NCBI GenBank assembly: GCA_026400815.1
Contig: JAPLOI010000071.1
Location: 62,001-126,000 of the forward strand
From: Alphaproteobacteria bacterium
GTDB lineage: Bacteria; Pseudomonadota; Alphaproteobacteria; Acetobacterales; Acetobacteraceae
Length of the DNA: 64,000 nucleotides
Reading direction: 5' to 3'
Shown here: piece by piece, positions 43,493-51,832 of the stretch
Layout of the letters: every line of letters starts with the position of its first letter
Position numbering within the stretch: the stretch's first letter is position 1
Notes under the pieces: generated by a model
Seen by the model: only the letters and a program-made list of their open reading frames with translations
Databases searched by the model: none
Told to the model about the DNA's origin: nothing
Made by a program: the position numbers and the translations under genes

Positions 43493-44308
43493 TCAGCCGG
43501 CCGCGCGCGCCCACGCCAACGGGATCAACCGCGCCAGACGCTCCGCCCATTCCTGCTGCCCGGCCACGCCGGCGATCAGGTCCTGGCGGATCTCCAGCTC
43601 CAGGTAACGCACGCCATTGCCCTGCGCATGCGTCGGCACCGAATGATCGGAACTGGCCGTCAGCACATACGGCTCGTTATCCCCCACCACCAGGCCCGGC
43701 TCGGCCCGCAGCAGTTCCAGCATCACCCGCGCCAACGGCAGCGAGCGCGCATCCTCCACATCATACAGCACCCCGGCATGCCAGGGCCGCGAGACGCCCT
43801 TGTACACCGGCGTGAAACTGTGCATCGCCACGAACAGCAACGGCTCCCCCGCCGCCACCCGCGCCCGCACCGTGCCCCCCAGCGCCGCGTGATACGGCGC
43901 ATGGATCTCCGCCACCCGCGCCGCCCGCGCCGCGGCCGAAATCCCGGCATTGCCAGGGATCGCCGTACTCTCGCTGATCTCCGGCACCGCGCTCGCCCAT
44001 TCCGGGTTGCGGTTGCAGTCGATCACCAGCCGCGAATACCCCTGCCCGATCGCCAGCGTGCCGAGCAGATCCGCCAGGTGCACCGTCGTGCCCCAGATGC
44101 CGATATCCCAGCCGATATGCCGGGAAAGCTCAGCCTCACTGATCCCGAGATCCCCCAGGCGCCGCGGCAGACGCTTGCCGGCATGATCCGCGGCCAGAAG
44201 AAAGGGGCTGCCGCCCCCCGCCCACACCGCCGGGTTCACCCCCGGCGGATGCAGCAGCACGGGCGAGGGCTCGTCAGCCCCCAGCAACGGGGCGGCAGCG
44301 TCGTTCAT
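43493..44308 (-). CDS. N-formylglutamate amidohydrolase family protein
   Basis: 271 residues with FGase-family features: PFLLAADHAGKRLPRRLGDLG, HIGWDIGIWGTTVHLADLLG, RLVIDCNRNPEW, FVAMHSFTPVYKG, and a late LELEIRQDLI. The family includes HutG, which releases glutamate from N-formylglutamate in histidine breakdown. No other hut gene is near, so the substrate is uncertain. It starts three bases after the ABM monooxygenase gene. Confidence 0.86.
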   Translation of the reverse strand: MNDAAAPLLGADEPSPVLLHPPGVNPAVWAGGGSPFLLAADHAGKRLPRRLGDLGISEAELSRHIGWDIGIWGTTVHLADLLGTLAIGQGYSRLVIDCNRNPEWASAVPEISESTAIPGNAGISAAARAARVAEIHAPYHAALGGTVRARVAAGEPLLFVAMHSFTPVYKGVSRPWHAGVLYDVEDARSLPLARVMLELLRAEPGLVVGDNEPYVLTASSDHSVPTHAQGNGVRYLELEIRQDLIAGVAGQQEWAERLARLIPLAWARAAG

Positions 44309-44311
44309 CGG

Positions 44312-44620
44312 TCAGGCGGTCTTCAGCACATGGATCACGCGGCTGGCCACATGCTCGCGCGTCTTGGCCGCATAGGCCGCCATGTGCAGCGCCGCGCCAT
44401 GCGCCTTCAGGTCATCCGCCGTCGCCCACTTCTCCACCACCACGAAGCTGTCCGGCCCCAGCGGAGTCTGGATCGCGCCGAAATTCTCCACATCGATCAC
44501 CGGCTGGTATTCGATGCACCCCTGCTCCGCGTGCACCGCCGGCATGTTGGCGCGAAACGCCGTCAGGATCATCTCCCGCATGCCGGGCTTGGCGGTGATG
44601 ATGGCGAGCACATGGATCAT
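44312..44620 (-). CDS. antibiotic biosynthesis monooxygenase (ABM) domain protein
   Basis: 102 residues: IHVLAIITAKPGMREMILTAFRANMPAVHAEQGCIEY, then FVVVEKWATADDLKAHGAALHM. This is the ABM dimeric ferredoxin-like fold, seen in quinol monooxygenase YgiN and heme-degrading enzymes. It is cytosolic. The ATG at 44620 is used because upstream starts run into the divergent amidase promoter. Confidence 0.84.
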   Translation of the reverse strand: MIHVLAIITAKPGMREMILTAFRANMPAVHAEQGCIEYQPVIDVENFGAIQTPLGPDSFVVVEKWATADDLKAHGAALHMAAYAAKTREHVASRVIHVLKTA

Positions 44621-44730
44621 GGACCGTCTCCTTGGTTGCGGCTGCAATGCCGGCCGGCACCCTAGCCTTGCCTGCCGAGCCGGGCCAGAGTGCCGCAACA
44701 ATCGGCACAAGCGCCGGAGGAAACACCGCG

Positions 44731-46176
44731 ATGGATCCCACCTTCCTGTCCGCAAAGCGCCAGGCCGCCCTCATCCGCAAGGGCACCATCGGCGCCCGCG
44801 AGCTGCTCGATCACTACATCGCCCGCGTCGAACGCCTGGACAGCCGCATCAACGCCATCGTCGTCCGCGATTTCGACCGCGCCCGCAAACACGCCTCAGC
44901 GCTGGACAGCAACCGCGCCAAGGGCCCCACCGGCCCGCTCCACGGCGTGCCCATGACCATCAAGGAAAGCTTCGACGCCACCGGCCTGCCCACCACCTGG
45001 GGCAACCCCGTGCTGGCCAAGCACAAGGCGAAAGCCGACTCCATCACCGTCGCCCGCTACCGCCAGGCCGGCGCCGTCCTGTTCGGCAAGACCAACGTCC
45101 CCCTCAACCTGGCGGACTGGCAGAGCTTCAACGCCGTCTACGGCACCACCGGCAACCCGTGGGACCCTACCCGCGTCCCCGGCGGCTCCTCCGGCGGTTC
45201 CGCGGCCGCCCTGGCCGCCGGCCTCACCGGCATGGAAACCGGCAGCGACATCGGCGCCTCCATCCGCAACCCCGCCCATTTCTGCGGCGTCTTCGGCCAC
45301 AAGCCCAGCTACGGCATCTGCCCGCAAACCGGCCACGCCATCTTCGACAACATCGACGAGCTGGACATGGCCGTCGTCGGCCCCCTCGCCCGCTCGGCGG
45401 ACGACCTCGCCATCGGCCTGGACATCATGGCCGGCTGGGACGGCACGGAATCCGCCTGGCAACTCAAGCTCCCCGCCCCCCGCGCCAAAACCCTCGCCGG
45501 CCTCCGCGTCGCCATCATGCAAGTCCACCCGTGCTCAGACGTGGAGCACGAAATGCAGGCCGAACTCGAAAAACTCGGCAAATTCCTCCGCAAGCAGGGC
45601 GCCAAGGTCAGCCTCACCGCCCGCCCGGATTTCGACCTCGCCGAGGGCAACACCCTCTATATCGAGATGCTCCGCGCCACCACCGCCGTAGGGCTGGACG
45701 ATGCCGGCGCCGAACGCTGGCTGAAGGCCCGCAACGCCATCACCGCCAAAACCCCGCCCTACGTCGCCCAGATGGCCACCGGCATCTCCCTCACCCACCG
45801 CGAATATCTCCAGCGCAACGAACGCCGCCAGCGCATGATCCGCGAGTGGGACAAGTTCTTCCAGAACTGGGACGTCCTGCTCACCCCCCAAGCCGCCTCC
45901 CCCGCCTTCCCGCACGACCAGGCCGGCGAACGCCACGAACGCACCATCGAAGTGAACGGCGCCCGCGTCCCGGTCACAGACCAGATGTTCTGGGCGGGCC
46001 TGGCCAGCTTCTACCTCCTCCCCGGCACCGTCGCGCCCTTGGGCCTCTCGAAGTCCGGCCTGCCCTACGGCGTCCAAATCCTCGGCGGCATGTATCAAGA
46101 CCGCACCACCATCGAGGTCGCCAAGCTGCTCGAAAAATCCTGGCGCGCCTTCACCCCGCCCCCGGGCTGGGAATAA
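44731..46176 (+). CDS. amidase (amidase signature family)
   Basis: 481 residues from ATG 44731 after GGAGG. The Ser-cisSer-Lys triad is visible: Lys in MTIKESFD, cis-Ser in VPGGSSGGSAAAL and nucleophile Ser in GSDIGASIRNPAHFCG. The length fits the family, which cleaves carboxamides and related amides. It is followed after eight bases by an MFS transporter and then a CMD-family gene, which suggests uptake and breakdown of an amide compound. Confidence 0.92.
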   Translation: MDPTFLSAKRQAALIRKGTIGARELLDHYIARVERLDSRINAIVVRDFDRARKHASALDSNRAKGPTGPLHGVPMTIKESFDATGLPTTWGNPVLAKHKAKADSITVARYRQAGAVLFGKTNVPLNLADWQSFNAVYGTTGNPWDPTRVPGGSSGGSAAALAAGLTGMETGSDIGASIRNPAHFCGVFGHKPSYGICPQTGHAIFDNIDELDMAVVGPLARSADDLAIGLDIMAGWDGTESAWQLKLPAPRAKTLAGLRVAIMQVHPCSDVEHEMQAELEKLGKFLRKQGAKVSLTARPDFDLAEGNTLYIEMLRATTAVGLDDAGAERWLKARNAITAKTPPYVAQMATGISLTHREYLQRNERRQRMIREWDKFFQNWDVLLTPQAASPAFPHDQAGERHERTIEVNGARVPVTDQMFWAGLASFYLLPGTVAPLGLSKSGLPYGVQILGGMYQDRTTIEVAKLLEKSWRAFTPPPGWE

Positions 46177-46184
46177 CCCCCCCG

Positions 46185-47423
46185 ATGCCCAGCGTGCCCA
46201 CCACCACCGCCGTCGAAGACTCGCCCTACGCCTGGTACCGCCTCGGCCTCGCCCTGGTCCTCGGCACCATCGGCGGCGTCGGCATGTGGTCCGCCGTCGT
46301 CGTCCTCCCGCACATCCAAACCGAATTCGGCCTCGACCGCGCCGGCGCCTCCGTCCCTTTCACCGTCGTCACCATCGGCTTCGCCCTCGGCGGCGTGCTG
46401 ATGGGTCGGCTGGCCGATCGCTTCGGCGTCGCCGTCCCCGTTGCCATCGGCGGCGCCTGCCTCGGCATCGGCTACGTCATCGCCGGCCTCGCCCCCAACA
46501 TCTGGGTCTTCTCCGCCGCCCACGCCATCCCCATCGGCCTGCTCGGCTCCTCGGCCGTCTTCGGCCCGCTGATGGCCGACAGCTCGCGCTGGTTCATCCG
46601 CAACCGCGGCATCGCGGTGGCCATCAGCGCCGCCGGCAACTACCTCGCCGCCGCCCTCTGGCCGCCAGTGCTGCAGGCGATGATCGAAAGCATCGGCTGG
46701 CGCCAGGGCCACATCGCCATCGGCATCATCTGCGCCGCCATCCTCATCCCCATGTCGCTGGCCGTCCGCCGCCCCCCGCCGGCCCACGCGCCCGCCACCC
46801 CGCGCGCCGCCGGCACCACCGCCCTGCGCGGCCTGTCGCCCAATGCGCTGATGGTCCTGCTCTGCGCAGCCGGCATCATGTGCTGCGTGGCGATGTCCAT
46901 GCCCCAGGTCCACATCGTCGCCTATTGCGGAGACCTCGGCTACGGCGTCGCCCGCGGCGCCGAAATGCTCACCCTCATGTTCGGCTTCGGCATCGTCTCG
47001 CGCCTGGCCACCGGCTGGATCGCAGACCGCATCGGCGGCCTGCCCACCCTGCTGATCGGCTCCTTTCTCCAGGCCGTCGCCCTGCTGATGTATTTCGCCT
47101 TCGACGGCCTCACCTCGCTCTACATCGTCTCCGCCCTGTTCGGCCTGTTCCAGGGCGGCATCATCCCCAGCTACGCCATCATCGTGCGCGAATACTTCCC
47201 CGCCCGCGAAGCCGGCACCCGCGTCGGCATCGTGCTGATGATGACCATCCTCGGCATGGCCCTCGGCGGCTGGATGTCCGGCGCCATCTTCGATCTCACC
47301 GGCTCCTACCGCGCCGCCTTCGCCAACGGCTTCGCCTGGAACCTCGTCAACCTCGCCATCGCCGCCTTCCTCCTCGCCCGCAGCCGCCCCAAAAAGCCAA
47401 CAACAGTCTTGGGAGTAGCCTGA
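46185..47423 (+). CDS. MFS transporter
   Basis: 412 residues with twelve predicted helices. Motif A appears as GVLMGRLADRFGVAVP and again in the second half as ATGWIADRIGGLPT. The general form is like oxalate/formate or monocarboxylate carriers. It starts eight bases after the amidase stop and its own stop overlaps the CMD-family start (TGATG), making an amidase-transporter-CMD operon. Confidence 0.88.
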   Translation: MPSVPTTTAVEDSPYAWYRLGLALVLGTIGGVGMWSAVVVLPHIQTEFGLDRAGASVPFTVVTIGFALGGVLMGRLADRFGVAVPVAIGGACLGIGYVIAGLAPNIWVFSAAHAIPIGLLGSSAVFGPLMADSSRWFIRNRGIAVAISAAGNYLAAALWPPVLQAMIESIGWRQGHIAIGIICAAILIPMSLAVRRPPPAHAPATPRAAGTTALRGLSPNALMVLLCAAGIMCCVAMSMPQVHIVAYCGDLGYGVARGAEMLTLMFGFGIVSRLATGWIADRIGGLPTLLIGSFLQAVALLMYFAFDGLTSLYIVSALFGLFQGGIIPSYAIIVREYFPAREAGTRVGIVLMMTILGMALGGWMSGAIFDLTGSYRAAFANGFAWNLVNLAIAAFLLARSRPKKPTTVLGVA

Positions 47424-47818
47424 TGACCGACGAATCCCTCCGCGCCAAAGGCACGGAAATGCGCAGCAAGCTCATGGGCGAAGCCTACGCCCAGCAGCTC
47501 AACACCACCCTCTACGCCGACCCCATCATGGTGAAGTTCCGCGAACTCGCCACCGACATTGCCTTCGGCGCGGTCTGGACCCGCTCGGGGCTGGATCTCA
47601 AAACCCGCGCCCTCATCTGCGTCACGTCCGATACGGCCACCGGCCGCTATCCGGAACTCAAGGTCCACCTCCGCATGGCCCGCAACCACGGCTGGACCGA
47701 GGAGGAACTCACCGAAGCCATCCTCCACCTCTCCGTCTATGTCGGCCTCCCCTACGTCCGCGAAGCCCTCATCGTCGCCAGCGAAACCTTCGCCGAACTC
47801 CGCGCCGAAGCGAAGTAG
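47423..47818 (+). CDS. carboxymuconolactone decarboxylase family protein
   Basis: 131 residues with DIAFGAVWTRSGLDLKTRALICVTSDTATGRYPELKVHLRMARNHGWTEEELTEAILHLSVYVGLP, the gamma-carboxymuconolactone decarboxylase family core. It lacks the CxxC of AhpD-like members, so it is the decarboxylase-type fold; the substrate is unknown. It is the last gene of the amidase-MFS operon. Confidence 0.86.
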   Translation: MTDESLRAKGTEMRSKLMGEAYAQQLNTTLYADPIMVKFRELATDIAFGAVWTRSGLDLKTRALICVTSDTATGRYPELKVHLRMARNHGWTEEELTEAILHLSVYVGLPYVREALIVASETFAELRAEAK

Positions 47819-47842
47819 CCCACGCCCCCACCTTACTTCTCT

Positions 47843-47880
47843 CCCCTCGGCGAAGCCGGGGGGATTGAGCCGCGAAGCGG
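47843..47880 (+). terminator. GC-rich hairpins after the amidase operon
   Basis: CCCC-TC-GGC pairs with GCC-GG-GGGG around GAA (47843-47863), followed by a small CCGC-GAA-GCGG hairpin (47870-47880). They lie 25 bases past the CMD-family stop. No T-tract follows, so this may be a Rho-type 3' structure or a small repeat. The remaining bases to 48048 show no gene. Confidence 0.4.
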
Positions 47881-48048
47881 ATCAATGAGGGAGGCTCTTC
47901 GTCCCCGCAACAACCCCAGTCACCAACAGCCACCCCACCCCACCCCGCCCTCCGCCGACTCCCAGCCCTGCAAACTCTCCCCACCACCCCCACCCCCGCC
48001 CGCGCTAAACCCCCCACCCATGGCGGGCCCCCAAACCGAGCACCCGGC

Positions 48049-49278
48049 GTGACCCAAGCAGAGGCACCCCCCTCCGCGCTCGCCCCCCTGCGCAACCGCA
48101 CCTTCCGCGCCGTCTGGCTCTCCATCCAGGTCGCCAGCCTCGGCTGGCTCATCCAAACCGTCGCCATCGCCTGGCTCATGGCCACCATCTCGCCATCGGA
48201 TCTCATGGTCGCCCTGGTCCAGGCCGCCACCACCCTGCCCGCCTTCCTCCTCTCAATCCCCGCTGGCGCCCTGGCCGACAGCTACAGCCGCCGCCGCGTC
48301 ATCCTCGCCGGCCGCATCATCTTCACCATCAGCTACGCCGGCCTCGCCATCCTCCTCGCCCTCGGCCTCGCCGGCCCCTGGACCATCCTCGCCCTCATCT
48401 TCCTCGCCGGCTGCGGCGCTTCCCTCATCGACCCCGCCTGGCAGGCCTCGGTGGGGGACATTGTCGAACGCAACCAGATCCCCGCCGCCGTCTCGCTCAA
48501 CTCGCTCGGCTTCAACACCGTGCGCAGCATCGGCCCCGCCCTCGGTGGCGTCGTCGTCGCCGCCTTCGGCCCGCTCTTCGCCCTCATCCTCGCCGTCGCC
48601 AGCTACACCTTCCCCATCGCCGTGCTCATGCGCGTCAACTGGACCACCCGCTCCCCCCCCGGCCCGCGCAAATCCATCCTCGCCACCATCGTCGATGGCC
48701 TGCGCTTCACCGCCCGCACGCCCGCCATCATGGCCGCCACCGTCCAGGGCAGCTTCTACAGCGTCGCCGGCATATCCATCATTGCCCTGCTGCCGCTGAT
48801 CGTGCGCGACGCCCTTGCCGGCACCGCCGTCTCCTTCGGCATCATGATGGCCTGCTTCGGCATCGGCGCCTGCGGGGGCGGCCTGCTCAACGCCGCCCTG
48901 CGCCGCGCCCTGCGCCCGCACACCATGTTCTGCCTCGCCGGCACCGCCGTCGCGCTGTCCTGCCTCACCCTGGCCTTCACCCACTCGCTCATCATCGCCG
49001 GCCTCGCCCTGGCCCTCGGCGGCTTCGGATGGGTCACCGGCTGGAACGTACTGAGCGTCGGCGTGCAGATGTCCAGCCCGCGCTGGGTCGTCGGCCGAAC
49101 CATCTCCATCTACTACGCCGCCACCTTCGGTGGCCTCACCCTCGGCAGCTGGCTCTGGGGCGCCATCGCCCAAGGCCACTCCCTCACCCTCGCCATGGCC
49201 GCCTCCGGCCTCTGCATGGCCGCCGTCGCCATCAGCGCCCTCATCTTCCCCCTCCGCGAAGCCCCCCCGACGGAATAA
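48049..49278 (+). CDS. MFS transporter (MFS_3/EntS-type)
   Basis: 409 residues from a GTG start. The opening PLRNRTFRAVWLSIQVASLGWLIQTVAIAWLM and the loop AGALADSYSRRRVILAGR are typical of the MFS_3 (EntS-like) group, which exports siderophores or drugs. Twelve helices are predicted. An upstream ATG at 48020 is out of frame. The gene stands alone and ends at poly-T hairpin R4. Confidence 0.87.
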   Translation: MTQAEAPPSALAPLRNRTFRAVWLSIQVASLGWLIQTVAIAWLMATISPSDLMVALVQAATTLPAFLLSIPAGALADSYSRRRVILAGRIIFTISYAGLAILLALGLAGPWTILALIFLAGCGASLIDPAWQASVGDIVERNQIPAAVSLNSLGFNTVRSIGPALGGVVVAAFGPLFALILAVASYTFPIAVLMRVNWTTRSPPGPRKSILATIVDGLRFTARTPAIMAATVQGSFYSVAGISIIALLPLIVRDALAGTAVSFGIMMACFGIGACGGGLLNAALRRALRPHTMFCLAGTAVALSCLTLAFTHSLIIAGLALALGGFGWVTGWNVLSVGVQMSSPRWVVGRTISIYYAATFGGLTLGSWLWGAIAQGHSLTLAMAASGLCMAAVAISALIFPLREAPPTE

Positions 49279-49289
49279 GAAAGCAAGGC

Positions 49290-49313
49290 CTTCTTTTTCT
49301 GAAGAAAAAGAAG
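49290..49313. repeat. poly-T hairpin element R4
   Basis: CTTCTTTTTC pairs with GAAAAAGAAG around TGAA, followed by CAAAAAGACTTTC, closely matching R1 and the reverse complement of R5. It lies 11 bases past the MFS stop and is likely its terminator. Confidence 0.72.
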
Positions 49314-49353
49314 CAAAAAGACTTTCAACACACGCACCCCACCACCCGGATTA

Positions 49354-49528
49354 AACCGCAACGCGAAGCGGTTCCGCCATCCCCCTCCCATCACTTTTCT
49401 CCTCCCTTGCCTTGCTCCTCCGTGTCTCTGTGCCTCTGTGTCCCCTTTCTTTCTAAATCCATCCACACCCCCAGCCTCTTCCCACTTCCTTTGTGTCTTA
49501 GTGTCTTAGTGGCCACTTTCTTCCTTCC
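49354..49528. repeat. composite repeat: AACCGC hairpin plus two direct GTGTC-type units
   Basis: AACCGC-GCGGTT (49354-49373) shares ACGCGAAGCGGTTCCGCC with 7002-7019. Two related units follow in direct order: about 49413-49459 (CCTTGCTCCTCCGTGTCTCT...) and about 49490-49528 (TTTGTGTCTTAGTG...). The first matches the right arm of the 7037-7224 element, including the CTCCCTTGCCTTGCT lead. The 49279-49589 spacer holds this, R4 and a promoter, but no gene. Confidence 0.7.
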
Positions 49529-49551
49529 ACCCAAGCCCCCCAAAAAACCCC

Positions 49552-49580
49552 TTGCATTCCAACCAACAGTTATATATATT
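49552..49580 (+). promoter_or_regulatory. candidate sigma-70 promoter with very short leader
   Basis: TTGCAT, a 17-base spacer and TATATT (49575-49580) form a good -35/-10 pair in an otherwise GC-rich genome. The -10 ends only nine bases before the ATG at 49590, so transcription would start about three bases upstream of the start codon. Confidence 0.55.
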
Positions 49581-49589
49581 CACCAACCC

Positions 49590-50234
49590 ATGAGGTCCAT
49601 CACCGACCACCTCACCCTCCTCGTCGATCTGCTCAAGCGCGCCATCGGGGTCCACCTGGACCGCCAGGCACGCCTGCGCCCGCACGTCCCCACCATGGGC
49701 CTCGGCATCGACTACACGCCGCCCCAGCCCCCGCCCGGCCCCGCGCCCCTCCCCCAGCAGGCCTATGAGCTTCTCTGGCACCGCGCTCACCGCATCGCCC
49801 ATCGCTTCCTCGCGCTGTTCGCCCGCTGGCAGTCCAACACCCTCCCCACATCCCGAATCCGCCCCAAAACCACCCGCAAACCCACCACCCGAACCACCCT
49901 GCGCCTCCCGCGCGCCTTCGGCTGGGCCAACCACCGCCTGCCCGAAGCCGCCCCCGCCGCCGGGTATCTCGAAGACCTCGTCATCAATCGCGCGGCAGAA
50001 CTGCGCCCGTTCCTCCAGGCCGCCCCCCAGGCCGCCCGCCTGCTGCGCCCGCTCTGCACCGCCCTCGGCATCCGGCCGCCCGAATACCTCGCGCTCCCGC
50101 CCCGCCCCCGCAAACCGCGCGCCCCCAAACCCCCGAAACCCCGCCGCCCCAGCCTGAACGATCCCGGCCTGCGCTGGCGCCCCTGGGAACGCCCGGCCAT
50201 CCGCGCCTTCCACAAAAAATTCGGCCGCGACTAA
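49590..50234 (+). CDS. hypothetical protein, proline- and arginine-rich
   Basis: 214 residues beginning MRSITDHLTLLVDLLKRAIGVHLDRQARL. The N-terminal 85 residues look helical, the middle has Arg/Thr-rich linkers, and the C-terminal part has a run of Arg-Lys-Pro residues (about 165-190) ahead of RWRPWERPAIRAFHKKFGRD. There is no signal peptide or membrane helix. I do not recognise the family. The basic tail could bind nucleic acid or another polyanion, but that is a guess. There is no ribosome site; the promoter spacing suggests leaderless translation. Confidence 0.65.
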   Translation: MRSITDHLTLLVDLLKRAIGVHLDRQARLRPHVPTMGLGIDYTPPQPPPGPAPLPQQAYELLWHRAHRIAHRFLALFARWQSNTLPTSRIRPKTTRKPTTRTTLRLPRAFGWANHRLPEAAPAAGYLEDLVINRAAELRPFLQAAPQAARLLRPLCTALGIRPPEYLALPPRPRKPRAPKPPKPRRPSLNDPGLRWRPWERPAIRAFHKKFGRD

Positions 50235-50339
50235 CCCCACCTACCCGCACCCATTTCATTACGATATCAAAATATCTGCCCCCCCCTGGCCATCCCCGCC
50301 CACGCCGCTAAACTCCGCCCGCGAACCGGAGGAAACGGA

Positions 50340-51317
50340 ATGCAACGCATCGTCTTCGTGCCAAACGGCCAGGTGGATACAAAAATCGCCACCGACATGG
50401 CCCCCCCGGGCTTCGAGCTGGTGGAAGCCGCCGCCTTCTCGCCCGAGTTCAACGCCGCCATGCCCGGCTGCCACTACCTCGTCGGCCTCGGCGACCCGCG
50501 CATGAACGATGCCTTCTACGCCAGCGCCCCGAACCTCAAGCTCGTCCAGCTCCTCTCCGCGGGCTACGACCGCTGCGACGTCCCGGCCGCCCACAAGGCC
50601 CGCGTGCCCATCGCCAACAACGGCGGCGCCAACTCGGTCGCGGTGGCCGAGCATGCCATCATGCTGATGCTCGCCACCGCCCGCTCGCTCGTCTGGCAGC
50701 ACACCTCCGTCGCCTCCGGCATCTGGCGCGGCAACGATTGGCAGAACCACCACGTCTTCGAGCTGTCGGAGAAAACGCTGGGCATCGTCGGCCTCGGCAC
50801 CATCGGCAAGAAGGTCACCCGCATCGCCAAGGCCTTCGGCATGCCGGTGCAATACTACGACATCGCCCGCCTCACCGAGGACCAGGAAGACAGCCTCGGC
50901 GTCCGCTTCCGCCTGTTCGACGAGATCCTGAAAACCTCCGATTTCGTCAGCCTCCACGTCCCCCTGCTCGCCACCACCCGCCACATGATCGGCGAACGCG
51001 AGCTGGGCCTGATGAAGTCCACCGCCTACCTCATCAACACCTGCCGCGGCCCCGTGGTGGACGAAACCGCCCTCACCACCGCGCTGCAGAACAACACCAT
51101 CGCCGGCGCCGGGCTGGACGTCTTCGACCAGGAGCCCCCGCCCGCCGACAACCCGCTCTTCAAGCTGGACAACGTGGTGCTCACCCCCCACCTCGCCGGC
51201 CCCACCTACGAAAACCGCGCCAAGCGCTTCCGCAACGCCTTCGACAACGTCCAGCGCGTCGCCCGCGGCCAATCCCCGTTCTGGGTCATCCCGGAGCTCA
51301 AGGATATCGTGGGATGA
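50340..51317 (+). CDS. D-2-hydroxyacid dehydrogenase (possibly sulfolactate dehydrogenase-like)
   Basis: 325 residues. NAD fold motif GLGTIGKKV; catalytic Arg in NTCRGPVVDET, Glu in FDQEPPP and His in TPHLAGP are in place. The ATG follows CCGGAGGAAAC. Its stop overlaps the ATG of the decarboxylase alpha gene, so the dehydrogenase and the TPP enzyme form one unit. The known (S)-sulfolactate dehydrogenase SlcC is in this family and acts just before sulfopyruvate decarboxylase; that assignment here is a hypothesis. Confidence 0.87.
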   Translation: MQRIVFVPNGQVDTKIATDMAPPGFELVEAAAFSPEFNAAMPGCHYLVGLGDPRMNDAFYASAPNLKLVQLLSAGYDRCDVPAAHKARVPIANNGGANSVAVAEHAIMLMLATARSLVWQHTSVASGIWRGNDWQNHHVFELSEKTLGIVGLGTIGKKVTRIAKAFGMPVQYYDIARLTEDQEDSLGVRFRLFDEILKTSDFVSLHVPLLATTRHMIGERELGLMKSTAYLINTCRGPVVDETALTTALQNNTIAGAGLDVFDQEPPPADNPLFKLDNVVLTPHLAGPTYENRAKRFRNAFDNVQRVARGQSPFWVIPELKDIVG

Positions 51318-51832
51318 CCGAAGCAACCTGGCACGGCATCATCCACGCCACGCTCAAGGCACACGACGTCAAGCTCGTCACCTACGTGCCAGACAACGTC
51401 CTGCGCCCGCTGATCGAACGCATCCACGCCGATGATTTCTTCACCGCCTTCACCTGCACGCGGGAGGAGGAAGCCGTCGGCATCGTCTCCGGCGCCTGGA
51501 TGGGCGGCATGCGCGGCGTGGTGCTGATGCAAACCAGCGGCTTCGCCACCCTGCCCAACGTGCTCGCCTCGCTGCCCGTGCCGTTCCAGATCCCGGTCCT
51601 GCTGATCGTCAGCGAACGCGGCACGCTGGGCGAATTCAACATCGGCCAGGCCATGGTCGCCCGCACCATGCGCCCGGTGCTCGACAGCATCGCCATGGAG
51701 CACCACACGCTCTCAAGGCTGGACGAGGTGGAATTCATCGTCGACCGCTCGATCCGTCAGGCCGTTGCCACCCAGCAGCCCGCCTGCCTGATCCTCTCCC
51801 CGCTGCTCACCGGCGGAAAGGTGTTCAAGTGA
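51314..51832 (+). CDS. TPP-dependent 2-oxoacid decarboxylase, alpha (Pyr-domain) subunit, ComD-like
   Basis: 172 residues containing only the pyrimidine-binding domain of TPP enzymes: VKLVTYVPDNVLRPLI, the TPP-activating glutamate region CTREEEAVGIVSGAWMGG and VVLMQTSGFATLPNVLASL. Sulfopyruvate decarboxylase (ComDE) and phosphonopyruvate decarboxylase have this split or fused form. The start overlaps the dehydrogenase stop and its stop overlaps the beta subunit start. Confidence 0.85.
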   Translation: MTEATWHGIIHATLKAHDVKLVTYVPDNVLRPLIERIHADDFFTAFTCTREEEAVGIVSGAWMGGMRGVVLMQTSGFATLPNVLASLPVPFQIPVLLIVSERGTLGEFNIGQAMVARTMRPVLDSIAMEHHTLSRLDEVEFIVDRSIRQAVATQQPACLILSPLLTGGKVFK

